45,627 nt of DNA from BMS3ABIN03 sp964418885. Lineage in GTDB: Bacteria > Bacteroidota > Ignavibacteria > Ignavibacteriales > Ignavibacteriaceae. The translations under genes were made by a program, and so were the position numbers. Shown here piece after piece: positions 1 to 8,424 of this stretch. Positions within the stretch are counted from its first letter, which is position 1. Each line of letters begins with the position of its first letter. The DNA lies in assembly GCA_964418885.1 (NCBI GenBank), contig CAYQNW010000023.1, positions 1 through 45,627 on the forward strand. Reading direction: 5' to 3'. The notes below the pieces were generated by a model. It had not been told where the DNA came from and made no database searches. It was given only the letters and a program-made list of their open reading frames with translations.

Positions 1-182
1 CTCACCCTGAGGTGCAGATATTATTATTTAAAAAATAATTTGCTAAGAATTTTCTATTAATACAAAAAAAATAAACTTAATGATTGGCGATTGTTTTTAA
101 TTGGCAATAATGACTTTAAAACTTCATTAGTTTCAGAAGAGCGGGTGTGTTAAAGAGTACAAAAATCAAAATAGAAAAAAAA

Positions 183-206
183 TATCCTTAAATAGATCAA
201 GGGATA
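183..206 (-). terminator. Rho-independent terminator of the sugar transporter gene
   Basis: Read on the minus strand, the arm at 199-206 (AAGGGATA on plus) pairs with 183-189 (TATCCTT on plus), with one bulged base and a loop of about 9 bases. A run of T residues (A-rich plus-strand bases 172-182) follows on the minus strand. It lies about 30 bp past the stop of the MFS gene, where an operon terminator would be expected. Bases 1-182 hold no gene I can support. Confidence 0.55.
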
Positions 207-236
207 CTAGTAAAGTATTATTTTTGTTTTACTAAA

Positions 237-1700
237 TTATTCCCCTGTTGCAGTTTCGTCTTTTACCATAAACCATAGAACGGCTGATACAGCAAGTGTG
301 AATGTGCTTACAATAAATATCAGGCTTTTATCACTGGCTTTGCTTACAGCTTCTCCTACTCCAAAGCTTGCAACAAGCTGTGGAAGAACAACGGCAAGAT
401 TGAATAATCCCATGAACAATCCCATCTTTGCCTGATCTATTTTCTGAGACATAATTGCAAACGGTAAGCTGATGGTCGAAGCCCAGCCAATTCCAAGCAA
501 TGCCATTAAAATATAAATTACTGTAGGAGTAAAACCGATAAAAAGTACTAAAGCATAACCTATAGCCATACTCGTAATTGCAATGGCGTGTGTTTTTACT
601 CTTCCAATTTTTCTTGTTAAAGGTTCAAGCACTGTAACCGGAAGAATAGCACCGACTGCATTCAATATTAAAAAACTTATAGAAACAATTCTTCCCATTT
701 GTATTTGCGTATCTTCCGGGATTGTAACTCCGTCTGCAAATCCATATACTTTATATTGAACGTAAGCAAACATATAAACGAACATAGTTTGTATCCCGAT
801 CCAAGTAAATGAATGAGCAGCGAGAACTTTTTTAAATCCAACTAACCCAGATTCAAGCTTGGATAAACCGGATGTGTTTTTTAAAATCACTTTCAGAATA
901 AAGAATAAAGTTATTGCAAAGCATACAATTTCAACGTAATAGTTATCCATTTCAAAGCTAAGTAGTCTTGCAGTGATGGCATAAACAGCATAGATTAAAA
1001 ATCCCCAGAGTGGTTGAATATCATTTAATATTTCTTTGAATGATGCTTTTGAATTATTATCGCTTAAGCCTTCATCTTTTTTCTTCAGCTCTCTTGGCTC
1101 TTCAATGAAAAAAGTTGGAACGACGGAAAGTGCTACAACCAGAATTACACCAACATATATCAATAAATAATTATTCCAGACTGCACCAATTACATAAGCA
1201 AGTACGCCAAAAGTGCCTGAGATAGTTTGCATCCACGAATAGCCTTTCGTTCTTTCAACTCCTTCAGGAGTTACATCTGCAATGATAGAACGTGTAGGAT
1301 TAAAACTTATATTAATTGAAAGATCGAGAGTGAGAGCAACTGCAATTGCAACACCAAGTATTCCGTCTATTCCAAGACTTGATGAGATCACATCTATGTT
1401 TGGAAGAGCCAGCAACATTAAGGATGCAAGAAGACCACCGATAAAAATGAACGGTCTTCGTCTTCCCTTCCAGAACCAAACATTATCGCTTACTACACCA
1501 ACAATCACCTGCCCCAGAATTCCAGCTATTGGTCCTGCAGCCCAAACAAGACCAACATCATGAATTTCCAAATGATATTTTGTGGTAAGTATCCAGCTTA
1601 AGGCAGAAATCTGAATTGATAACGCAAATCCCATTGCTGTAGCGGGAAGACTGAGAAGTGCATAAAAAGTGTTCGTTAGCTTTTTTTGAATTTCAAGCAT
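237..1700 (-). CDS. MFS sugar transporter (SLC45 / GPH-like, probable maltose or maltodextrin uptake)
   Basis: A 487-residue polytopic inner-membrane protein with about twelve hydrophobic segments. The loop between segments 2 and 3 carries SDNVWFWKGRRRPF (about residues 71-84); GRRRPF is typical of the SLC45/sucrose-transporter branch of the major facilitator superfamily, where it is part of the gating loop. Family knowledge says proton-coupled di- or oligosaccharide import. It lies 85 bp downstream of, and co-oriented with, a secreted GH13 enzyme that releases short maltooligosaccharides. I infer that the pair degrades and imports starch fragments without the SusCD outer-membrane complex usual in Bacteroidota. 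The substrate cannot be fixed from sequence alone. The start ATG at 1700 fits the MFS N-terminus. Confidence 0.8.
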   Translation of the reverse strand: MLEIQKKLTNTFYALLSLPATAMGFALSIQISALSWILTTKYHLEIHDVGLVWAAGPIAGILGQVIVGVVSDNVWFWKGRRRPFIFIGGLLASLMLLALPNIDVISSSLGIDGILGVAIAVALTLDLSINISFNPTRSIIADVTPEGVERTKGYSWMQTISGTFGVLAYVIGAVWNNYLLIYVGVILVVALSVVPTFFIEEPRELKKKDEGLSDNNSKASFKEILNDIQPLWGFLIYAVYAITARLLSFEMDNYYVEIVCFAITLFFILKVILKNTSGLSKLESGLVGFKKVLAAHSFTWIGIQTMFVYMFAYVQYKVYGFADGVTIPEDTQIQMGRIVSISFLILNAVGAILPVTVLEPLTRKIGRVKTHAIAITSMAIGYALVLFIGFTPTVIYILMALLGIGWASTISLPFAIMSQKIDQAKMGLFMGLFNLAVVLPQLVASFGVGEAVSKASDKSLIFIVSTFTLAVSAVLWFMVKDETATGE

Positions 1701-1785
1701 GTAAAGTACCTCTTTATAAAAATTTCAATAGAACTTAAGTAAAACTGACTACATGAACCTAAAATATTCCGTTCAAGTCAGTGAA

Positions 1786-3624
1786 CTATTTTTCTAATAA
1801 ATAAATTTCAGAATCAAATTCCTTTAGATTTAAATAATCTTCGCTATTCAGATTTATTACTTCATCACTTCTAATATTCTCCATCATATCTTTTCCAGGT
1901 AAAAACTTCTTCAATTGCGATATCTGAAATGATTGTTCTTTATCTCCAGTATTTAACATTATTAATGCACTCTCATCTTTAAAATTTTTAATTAACATAT
2001 AAATATCGCCACCGGGATAGATATGAGTAAGTTTACCTTTTGCCAGTACAGGATTTTGACTTCTTAACTTTAACAATTCTTTCAAATAATCATAAATATC
2101 ATTTTCCTGTGTTGTTCTTCCTGCAGGTGTAAATGCATTTCTGACATCGCCTGAAAAACCACCCGGGAAAGGCTGCCGAAGTTCTCCATCTGATTTACCG
2201 CCTTTTAATCCAATTTCAGTTCCATAAAATATGGAAGGAATCCCTCTTGTAAAGAGAACGAGATTCAATGCTACTTTAAATTTATCTACATTTCCGTTTG
2301 CAACATACATCGCTCTCGTAATATCATGATTATCCATAAAGACCAAAAGGTTATTCAGGTTGGGATAAACCATATCCCGCGCAAGAGTTTCATAGACAGG
2401 ATAAATATTTTTATCATCACTTAAATATTCTCTAATTGCATCTGCTAGTGCAAAATCAGTTACCGCAGGAAGGTTTGAATCGAAATTCAACTTTCTAACA
2501 GGAGAGTTTTTTTGATAACCTGATATTATCGCGGGAACTCCCTTTAATATTTCACCAACTATGTTGGCTTCGGGATATTCATTTAAAACTGCTTTTGCCC
2601 ACTCAGATAAAAATTTCTGATCGGAATACGGATAAGTATCTTCACGAACGCCATCGAGTCCGCTAAATTCAATCCACCACAAGGTATTTTGAATAAGATA
2701 ATTTTTTAAAAAAGGATTTTGCTGATTTAAATCCGGCATATAATCTGTGAACCAGCCTTTTTGAGTATATTTAACAATCGTACTGTCTCCATGGACATCC
2801 AGAAAAGCCATCTTATCATGCATTGCAGGAAGGTGATGATCAACTGTTCCATTAATCCAGTTTGCTGAAGGCAAATCTTTTATCCAGGGATGATTTATAC
2901 CAATATGATTGCTGACATGATCAAGAATAATTTTTATTCCTCTTTGATGAGCTTCCGCAACCATTTGTTTATATAGATTGTTATTCCCAAAACGGGGATC
3001 GATTTTATAAAGATTTGTAGCGGCATAACCGTGATAGCTCATCCACATATTGTTTTCAAGCATTGGAGTTATCCAGATAGCAGTTATGCCAAGATCTTTC
3101 AGATAATCTAGCTTCGAAATTATTCCTTCAATATCACCGCCTTTTCTTCCATCGATATCCTCAGAAGTAAATTCATCTAGTGAATCACCGATTGTGTTAT
3201 TTCCCGGATTGCCATCACAAAAACGATCTGGAAAAATGAGATAGATTACATCTTCATTCGAAAAGCCTTTATGATCTTCAGGTTTAAATTCTCTTGAAAG
3301 CAGTTGATACGAATATTTAATTGTATCACCATCTGAACTGAAATTAAGATTATAACTTCCGGGGGATAAATTTTTATCAATCTCTACATCTATAAATAAA
3401 TAATCATTGTTTCCTGTTGAATGAATATCAGTAATGATTAAATCCGAAGAAGAAACATTTACATCATTCAGATTCTTTCCGTAAACCATCAACTGAACAG
3501 TATGCCAATTCATCCCGATCCACCAATTAGGTGGTTCTATCTTACTTATGGAAAAATCCTGAGAAAAGTTCGCTCTGGAACAGAATAAAATGAGGAATGA
3601 AATTAAGAGTAAATTTTTTTTCAA
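1786..3624 (-). CDS. Secreted GH13 alpha-amylase family enzyme (cyclomaltodextrinase / neopullulanase type)
   Basis: A 612-residue enzyme hydrolysing alpha-1,4-glucans or cyclodextrins. Residues 1-22 are a signal peptide ending ANFSQ; there is no good lipobox, so a soluble periplasmic or exported protein is likely. Residues 25-110 match the N-terminal cyclomaltodextrinase domain (hallmark EPPNWWIGM at 30-38). The TIM barrel has all GH13 blocks: DHVSNH at 235-240, the nucleophile D329 in DGVRED, the acid/base E358 in VGEIL, and D434 in FMDNHD. The last about 80 residues form the C-terminal beta domain. All catalytic residues are present, so it should be active. It is the first gene of a two-gene cluster with the downstream sugar transporter. 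Confidence 0.9.
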   Translation of the reverse strand: MKKNLLLISFLILFCSRANFSQDFSISKIEPPNWWIGMNWHTVQLMVYGKNLNDVNVSSSDLIITDIHSTGNNDYLFIDVEIDKNLSPGSYNLNFSSDGDTIKYSYQLLSREFKPEDHKGFSNEDVIYLIFPDRFCDGNPGNNTIGDSLDEFTSEDIDGRKGGDIEGIISKLDYLKDLGITAIWITPMLENNMWMSYHGYAATNLYKIDPRFGNNNLYKQMVAEAHQRGIKIILDHVSNHIGINHPWIKDLPSANWINGTVDHHLPAMHDKMAFLDVHGDSTIVKYTQKGWFTDYMPDLNQQNPFLKNYLIQNTLWWIEFSGLDGVREDTYPYSDQKFLSEWAKAVLNEYPEANIVGEILKGVPAIISGYQKNSPVRKLNFDSNLPAVTDFALADAIREYLSDDKNIYPVYETLARDMVYPNLNNLLVFMDNHDITRAMYVANGNVDKFKVALNLVLFTRGIPSIFYGTEIGLKGGKSDGELRQPFPGGFSGDVRNAFTPAGRTTQENDIYDYLKELLKLRSQNPVLAKGKLTHIYPGGDIYMLIKNFKDESALIMLNTGDKEQSFQISQLKKFLPGKDMMENIRSDEVINLNSEDYLNLKEFDSEIYLLEK

Positions 3625-3656
3625 ATGATATTCATCAACAGTTAATTAAGTTGAAT

Positions 3657-3664
3657 CAAAAATA
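3657..3664 (-). promoter_or_regulatory. Possible Bacteroidota-type -7 element for the GH13 gene
   Basis: On the minus strand this reads TATTTTTG, a match to the Bacteroidota -7 consensus TAnnTTTG, about 33 bp before the start codon. No TTG -33 element is found at the usual distance, so it is only a candidate in an AT-rich region. Confidence 0.22.
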
Positions 3665-3776
3665 GATAAACAGAAATAATTTTGAAAATGTGAAATATGA
3701 TTAGTTCTATCTTTTTCCCTAAAATTTTACTATTAAATAATAAAAAACTGCAGCAGATTTCGCATTGCTTGAGTTT

Positions 3777-3801
3777 ATAGTCTATATTTTTAATAGACTA
3801 T
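3777..3801. other. Perfect 9-bp stem-loop between the sorting-tail remnant and the GH13 gene
   Basis: ATAGTCTAT at 3777-3785 and ATAGACTAT at 3793-3801 are exact inverted repeats around a 7-base loop. It lies about 28 bp past the stop of the decayed sorting tail on the minus strand and may be that lost gene's old terminator, although no strong T-run follows. Otherwise I see nothing in 3665-3828. Confidence 0.35.
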
Positions 3802-3828
3802 TATATAAACAACTATCCTGCACTGAAT

Positions 3829-4053
3829 TTATTTTAGAAGGATTATCTTCTCAGTTTGAATAAAATCACCAGCATGTAACCTGTACGGGTAAATCCCACC
3901 TGGTAGGTATTAAGGATTGAATTCTATATTGTATTTGCCTACCTGCTTTTGTTCGTTCTTTAAGGTTGTAATTTCTTTACCGATGATATTAAATATTTTT
4001 GTTAGACCTTTTAAAGGGAAGGAACAATATTTTGAAGGACAGTAATATTTTAT
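3829..4053 (-). pseudogene. Remnant of a type IX secretion C-terminal sorting domain (Por secretion tail)
   Basis: Translating the minus strand gives KIFNIIGKEITTL, then VGKYNIEFNP, a stop at 3912-3910, then YLPGGIYPYRL, HAGDFIQTEKIILLK and a final stop at 3831-3829. This matches the T9SS sorting tail shared by Bacteroidota and Ignavibacteriota, which runs roughly K-I-ydilGkEv-tLvne, G-y-v-fna, LpsGiY-YrL-agdf-qtkKmill. One internal TAA breaks it and no signal peptide or body of a secreted protein precedes it, so it is the 3' stump of a deleted gene. It starts right after the stop of the upstream glycosylase-like gene and is in the same frame: 225 bases separate the two stops. Confidence 0.7.
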
Positions 4054-4845
4054 TTAAATAACGTCTTTTAATATCTCTTCAGCTTCGTTATTAACCCACC
4101 AATTATGAATTCCATACCATCGTTTTGAATATTTTCCCTTTTTACCTGCTTGCCTTGGATAAACTACCGGAAGCAGCATCATTTTTTTACCATCGATATT
4201 AATATCTTCTATTTGCCCATACTTTTCAAATGAAGAAAGTGATTTGATATTTTCATTAAAGACGCGTACAAAATGATGAAGAGGTAAATCTCCCAGCGTA
4301 ATAAGTAAATCAGCCTGAGATTCTTTCACTTCCTGAACAATCTCATCAATACGCTGTTTAGTAATTAACTTCGATTTTATTGTATCCGGTCTCAGACGTG
4401 GTGCGGGAAGATCAAACTTTTCCATATAACTGAAGTATTTTCTTAGTGCTTTGCGCTGGCTTTTATTTGCCAACGCATAAGGAATGAGATCGCACAACCA
4501 GGTTTGAGATCTTTTTAAACCTAACGGGTTTAGTAAATTGTAATCGAGTGCCCTGCCTGCTGCACCATTAAGATTTTTATGAGCTGCTACAAGACTTCCC
4601 ATTTCCGGCGGAACTTTAATTCCACTCAAAATTTTATTTACGTATTGTGGATTTCCTCTCCAATAAATGTCAGGCTCGTTAGCAATAGCTACAGCCATAA
4701 TAAATGTTTTTCCATCGGGAAACAGCCACCGTGCATTAACCGGATTAGAATAAACTCCCAGTACAAATATTTTTTTCGGTGTTCTGTCTTTTTGTTCTAC
4801 TTTTTCTACAGGTATTCCAAATGGGAAAGTTCCCAGATCATTCAT
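4054..4845 (-). CDS. Uracil-DNA glycosylase superfamily-like protein
   Basis: A 263-residue cytosolic protein with no signal peptide or membrane segment. It resembles a divergent uracil-DNA glycosylase fold family: an early glycine-rich strand-loop (IFVLGVYSNPVNARW, about residues 27-41), EPDIYWRG near residue 60, GRALDYNLLNPLGL followed by WLCDLIPYALAN in the middle, LLITLGDLPL near residue 180, and a late LPVVYPRQAG block where other UDGs carry their HPS-type catalytic loop. I recognise the block pattern rather than a precise family, and uracil excision is unproven. The gene stands alone on the minus strand, 172 bp from the next upstream gene, with a stop directly abutting the sorting-tail remnant. 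Confidence 0.55.
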   Translation of the reverse strand: MNDLGTFPFGIPVEKVEQKDRTPKKIFVLGVYSNPVNARWLFPDGKTFIMAVAIANEPDIYWRGNPQYVNKILSGIKVPPEMGSLVAAHKNLNGAAGRALDYNLLNPLGLKRSQTWLCDLIPYALANKSQRKALRKYFSYMEKFDLPAPRLRPDTIKSKLITKQRIDEIVQEVKESQADLLITLGDLPLHHFVRVFNENIKSLSSFEKYGQIEDINIDGKKMMLLPVVYPRQAGKKGKYSKRWYGIHNWWVNNEAEEILKDVI

Positions 4846-5017
4846 ATCAACCTAAATGAATTTTATTGTGATTTGTAATGTAATATGACAAGTTTGTTTT
4901 TTAGGGGTTTGTAAAAAATTTTCCTCTCGAATTTAGAAAGTAGTTTGTTTATAACTTTAATTATAAAAAATAATATTTTAAACCAAAAGTGCTGATAAGT
5001 TCCAAACCGGATTTTTA

Positions 5018-6706
5018 TCAGTATTCCAGTGTAAATTTGAACAAACCGTAACTGAAATCTTTCTTTGTTCCATAGGTCAGGTTATTATCAATTCCGTAAT
5101 TATACGACACATCAAAAATGAAATCCCGGATAAGTTCAAATCTTACACCAACCCGAACTATATCGGTGTTAATCCTTATACCGTCTAAAAACTTCGCTTC
5201 TTCATTAACAGGACTAGGAAGATGACTTAGAAATATATCGCCACCAACATTCTTAATCAAATTTCCATTTTCATCATAAACATTCTCACCACTTCTTTGA
5301 TGCTTGTATTCAGCTGTAAATCTCAGCCACTCATTATAATTATAGGCAAGCCTGGTTAATATCTCATCTGCGTTCGGCCCAATTCTATGCCCTAAATTTG
5401 TTTCCCAGGCTGTATATGTATTATGAATATCGGTATGAGTATAAACGTAAGGACGAATTCTGGTATACTCCAGAATTAAAGAGAAATCATTCAACGAAAA
5501 GGGTTCATACCAGAATGCACCAAGCTGATATGCTGTTTTATTCGTGTATCGCTCAAGGTCACTAAGATTAGATAAGATATTTTCATCTAAAAGGAAAGTT
5601 CCCTGCAGCTCAATATTATGTATAAAACTGGTTTGAATATCAAAATAGATGTTACCATTATCACGGTCTTGTAAGGACATTTCTATGAACTTATAAAACC
5701 CAACCGGACTTAGATAAGCCAATTCTATTCCTCTGCCAGAATAGACTATCGTTTCACCGATACCGATATTGAACAAATCGGGAATTACAAAATGTAAACT
5801 GTTGAAAGCCCAGTACTTTGTATATCTATCACTTCGATCAGGATAAAAAATTCCAACTGTAGAGGCGTGAATTGAAACATAGTGAATTATACCGTAATCA
5901 AATTTAAACTTGATAAAATCCATCATCGGATTGTCACCTGAAAGAACTAATTTGCTTCCATATCCGAATCCGGCAGTAATTGGTTCGCGTCCAAGCTGTA
6001 AGGAAATATGCATGCCCGGGGCAACTTCCGTATGATATTTCAGATAAGCTTCCATAAAATCATAATTGCCAATATTCTCGATATCTTCTACCCACTTAAA
6101 ACTGGTTTTCAGCCTTGGTTCTATTACTTCAGCCAGGTTTCTATCCCCGCTTACACCGCCCTTCAAAACAGAAAAATAGTAACCGAGATGATTAAATATC
6201 GTTCCTCTCAATCTAAAACCGATATCATAAAGATTCGAATTAGCTACTCCATGTTTTAGCTTCTGTCCGTGATAAAAATGTCCTATTCCCTCAGCAAAGA
6301 AATTGGCATTCTCTTCTTTATAGGCGTAAAGGTATTTCACTTTCTTACTGATTATGTCGCCGGCTGTTTTACTAAAACTTATACCGGGTGTAAACAATCT
6401 TGTTGTTGTTTCACTATTTAAACTGTCATTAAATTCCATCTCATAGCGAATAAGCAAATCTTTTTCGGTACTGCTTAGTTTATCGATTTTTTTTCTTATT
6501 GTATCGAGCAATGATTTTACTTCAAAGCGAGAAAGATTGGGTATGTCTTCACTAATGTAATCAAGTACATTTTTTACTTTCATTTCCTTAAGAAATGTGT
6601 AAACCGGACTTGTTAACGGAACGTTTTCAACTTGCGAAAAATTAAACGGAGAAATAAAAAGCACTATAAATAGTGCCGATATGTTGAAGAAATTTCTGTA
6701 ATACAT
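5018..6706 (-). CDS. Outer-membrane beta-barrel protein, possibly Wzi-like capsule assembly family
   Basis: A 562-residue protein with a signal peptide (about residues 1-24, ending FNFSQ). A helical N-terminal stretch with LTSPVYTFLKEM and PNLSRFEVKSLL precedes a long series of alternating amphipathic strands rich in Tyr, Phe and Gly, ending in FTLEY, a typical C-terminal barrel strand. The N-terminal pattern and length resemble the capsule-assembly Wzi family of Bacteroidota, which anchors exopolysaccharide at the outer membrane. There are no polysaccharide genes nearby, so this is a family-level guess. The gene is monocistronic and diverges from the small gene at 6839. A porin of another family is possible. 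Confidence 0.5.
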   Translation of the reverse strand: MYYRNFFNISALFIVLFISPFNFSQVENVPLTSPVYTFLKEMKVKNVLDYISEDIPNLSRFEVKSLLDTIRKKIDKLSSTEKDLLIRYEMEFNDSLNSETTTRLFTPGISFSKTAGDIISKKVKYLYAYKEENANFFAEGIGHFYHGQKLKHGVANSNLYDIGFRLRGTIFNHLGYYFSVLKGGVSGDRNLAEVIEPRLKTSFKWVEDIENIGNYDFMEAYLKYHTEVAPGMHISLQLGREPITAGFGYGSKLVLSGDNPMMDFIKFKFDYGIIHYVSIHASTVGIFYPDRSDRYTKYWAFNSLHFVIPDLFNIGIGETIVYSGRGIELAYLSPVGFYKFIEMSLQDRDNGNIYFDIQTSFIHNIELQGTFLLDENILSNLSDLERYTNKTAYQLGAFWYEPFSLNDFSLILEYTRIRPYVYTHTDIHNTYTAWETNLGHRIGPNADEILTRLAYNYNEWLRFTAEYKHQRSGENVYDENGNLIKNVGGDIFLSHLPSPVNEEAKFLDGIRINTDIVRVGVRFELIRDFIFDVSYNYGIDNNLTYGTKKDFSYGLFKFTLEY

Positions 6707-6725
6707 TTTTTTATTTTATATTCTT

Positions 6726-6733
6726 CAAATATA
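6726..6733 (-). promoter_or_regulatory. Possible Bacteroidota-type -7 element for the outer-membrane barrel gene
   Basis: The minus strand reads TATATTTG, an exact TAnnTTTG match 20 bp before the start codon. It is identical to the element before the toxin gene at 41.9 kb. No TTG is seen at the usual upstream spacing, so confidence is low. Confidence 0.25.
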
Positions 6734-6838
6734 GTAAAGAGATGAATAAATAATTAATTCTTTAATAAAAGAGTTTTCCGATTTTAAACGATATTATTTA
6801 ATTTTACTTTCAGCTAAAAATAAAGATAAAAAACACGT

Positions 6839-7108
6839 ATGAGCACTTATTATTTAAGAGTAGAGAATAAAAATCACACTAGAAAAGTACTGATCGATAT
6901 GGCGTATTTAGCCAAACATAAAATAATACGTTTGCCAAAGTATTATTACGAGGAAGGATTATACCTTCCTTACACCGACAAAAAAGATGATGATAGTTCT
7001 GTAAAAAAATACGAATTAACTAAAGATAAAATTTTTAAAGAGGACAAAGATTTCCTCTATTTCAAATTTCCCTTCAAGCATGATCAGGTCGTAAAAACTA
7101 CAGTTTAA
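6839..7108 (+). CDS. Small lysine- and tyrosine-rich hypothetical protein
   Basis: An 89-residue soluble-looking protein with no signal peptide or hydrophobic segment, rich in Lys, Tyr and Asp. Visible stretches are LAKHKIIRLPKYYYEEG (residues 24-40) and a charged DKKDDD run near residue 48. I do not recognise a family. It diverges from the barrel gene, has no clear Shine-Dalgarno before the ATG, and its stop is 60 bp from the convergent tRNA-Ala. Its biased, locally basic composition might suit nucleic-acid binding, but that is speculation. Confidence that it is a real gene is moderate, based on ORF length in an otherwise empty region and sensible gene spacing. Confidence 0.5.
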   Translation: MSTYYLRVENKNHTRKVLIDMAYLAKHKIIRLPKYYYEEGLYLPYTDKKDDDSSVKKYELTKDKIFKEDKDFLYFKFPFKHDQVVKTTV

Positions 7109-7167
7109 TATTTCTACTAATTTGTAGCTTAAATTGCTAAACGAGAAAACGGCGATAATTATTTATG

Positions 7168-7240
7168 TGGAGCTAAGCGGGCTCGAACCGCCAACCTTCT
7201 CGTTGCGAACGAGACGCTCTCCCAGTTGAGCTATAGCCCC
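7168..7240 (-). tRNA. tRNA-Ala (anticodon CGC)
   Basis: The minus strand folds into a complete 73-base cloverleaf. The acceptor stem GGGGCTA pairs with TAGCTCC and includes the G3-U70 pair that defines alanine tRNAs. The anticodon stem TCTCG/CGAGA encloses the loop TTCGCAA with anticodon CGC, and the T-arm has GGTTCGAGC-type sequence. The discriminator base is A and CCA is not encoded. It reads GCG codons. Confidence 0.93.
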
Positions 7241-7442
7241 AAACTTCAATTCGCATGAAATCCTTTAATACAGTATACAATTTAATACTAAATAGAATTA
7301 AATAATTCTGTAGGAAAAGACATTAATAGATTTTACTTTATTGCTATACATAAGTTCTAAATAATTAAAGGATCTCATAAAACATATTATTCGCTCATTG
7401 TATTTTTGAAAACTAGGAATTTGTAAGAATTTTTCGTTTTAA

Positions 7443-7469
7443 ATGCTGGAATTATATTCATTCCGGCAT
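7443..7469. other. GC-containing stem-loop in a gene-poor region
   Basis: ATGCTGGAAT at 7443-7452 and ATTCCGGCAT at 7460-7469 form a 10-bp stem with one G-T wobble and a 7-base loop. It stands out in AT-rich surroundings. No T-run follows on either strand, so it is not a standard terminator. The surrounding 7241-7820 (580 bp) holds no gene I can support. Confidence 0.4.
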
Positions 7470-7507
7470 TATAAAACACGCCTTCCGACAGCTCCGGTAA
7501 TTTTTCC

Positions 7508-7536
7508 TTGACATTATAAATAATAATATTTATATA
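7508..7536 (+). promoter_or_regulatory. Possible sigma70-like promoter in the gene-poor region
   Basis: TTGACA at 7508-7513 is followed after 17 bases by TATATA at 7531-7536. The geometry is classical, but the -10 matches only four of six positions and the area is AT-rich. If used, it would give the TPR-like gene at 7821 a leader of about 280 bases containing the dyad at 7594-7612. Confidence 0.25.
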
Positions 7537-7593
7537 CAATTAACAATTTTTTGAATTTCTAACTGCATAAGTTTCAATTAGTTACTGGTAATG

Positions 7594-7612
7594 TCTAAAG
7601 GTTAACTTTAGA
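7594..7612. other. Short perfect inverted repeat upstream of the TPR-like gene
   Basis: TCTAAAG at 7594-7600 and CTTTAGA at 7606-7612 are exact inverted repeats around GTTAA. It could be an operator or a leader hairpin for the downstream small genes; nothing further supports a role. Confidence 0.3.
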
Positions 7613-7820
7613 TTCTTTAACTAATCTTTTCTGAATAAGTTATACATAATAATCCGGTTAAATAATTTTGATAGGAAAATTTTTCATCCTGTTTTATAAG
7701 GATTAAATATAAATAATTAAATTCACGACAAAAATGGTCTTATTTGCATTTTTATACAATTGGCAAATTTATTGTTATTAGAGAATTAGTTAAAAAATTC
7801 TGGTTGAAGGAGTATTGAGT

Positions 7821-8108
7821 ATGAAGGTAGCAAAAACGTCCCATAGACTACCGAGGCATTCAATATTAAATAAAAATATTGAAGCAAGAGAAGTCCGGCA
7901 GGAATTATCTGAGGGCAAATTTGAAGAGGCTATTAAGAGCCTCTCCGATGTAATCGAATCAAGTCCACTAAACGCAAATGCATACTTTATGAGAGCAACT
8001 TTAAAAGTACGCATCGGCGACATCGAAGGTGCCAGATCAGATTTCAAAATGTCCGAAGCGTGTCATCGCAGTACAAACTTTAAATTTCCAGAATACCCTG
8101 TAGTATAA
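7821..8108 (+). CDS. Small single-TPR-like protein
   Basis: A 95-residue cytosolic protein. The stretch from about residue 22 to residue 75 reads as TPR-type helix pairs: EGKFEEAIKSLSDVIESSPLNANAYFMRATLKVRIGDIEGARSDF, with the small and large residues of the repeat in place (A in EEAI, P in SSPLNANAY, A in MRA, G in IGD). Such folds bind other proteins. I chose ATG at 7821 because GAAGGAG at 7806-7812 lies 8 bases before it; an in-frame TTG at 7815 is too close. A short two-helix membrane protein follows 39 bp downstream on the same strand. No defined function can be assigned. Confidence 0.65.
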   Translation: MKVAKTSHRLPRHSILNKNIEAREVRQELSEGKFEEAIKSLSDVIESSPLNANAYFMRATLKVRIGDIEGARSDFKMSEACHRSTNFKFPEYPVV

Positions 8109-8147
8109 ATCGATAACCAAAATATAAATTAGTTTTGCGAGGGCTTT

Positions 8148-8336
8148 ATGAATACATTAACTCGTTTATTGAGAATTGTTGTTATATTACTTGCAATAAT
8201 CTCGATTACCATTGGTATACTGGAATTCATTTCAATGAATGATACTTTATGGTTATTTGTAGGGGTCGGATTTATCTGGTTGTTAGTATTATTACAAATA
8301 GTTGAAAAGAATATGCCTGAGGAAATCCTCAGATAA
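8148..8336 (+). CDS. Small two-helix membrane protein
   Basis: A 62-residue protein, almost entirely two hydrophobic helices (residues about 7-28 and 33-53) joined by MNDT, with a charged C-terminus EKNMPEEILR. This is a typical small integral inner-membrane protein. A weak Shine-Dalgarno (GAGGG) precedes the ATG. It follows the TPR-like gene by 39 bp and may share its transcript. I do not recognise a family and assign no function. Confidence 0.6.
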   Translation: MNTLTRLLRIVVILLAIISITIGILEFISMNDTLWLFVGVGFIWLLVLLQIVEKNMPEEILR

Positions 8337-8424
8337 GTAGCAACTGATTTATTTTGGAAAGGTTAAGATGAAGTAATTCTTCTCTAGAGGGGAGATCTTT
8401 GAGGTAGGAAAGTTTTGATTTTAC

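Noticed and set aside
1..182. A possible gene end at the left edge
   Set aside because: No frame shows recognisable protein or RNA features; only A/T-rich sequence is seen before the MFS terminator.
4044..4060. TTATTTAAATAA palindrome over the stop of the glycosylase-like gene
   Set aside because: A 12-bp pure A/T palindrome is expected by chance in this AT-rich sequence and has no positional support.
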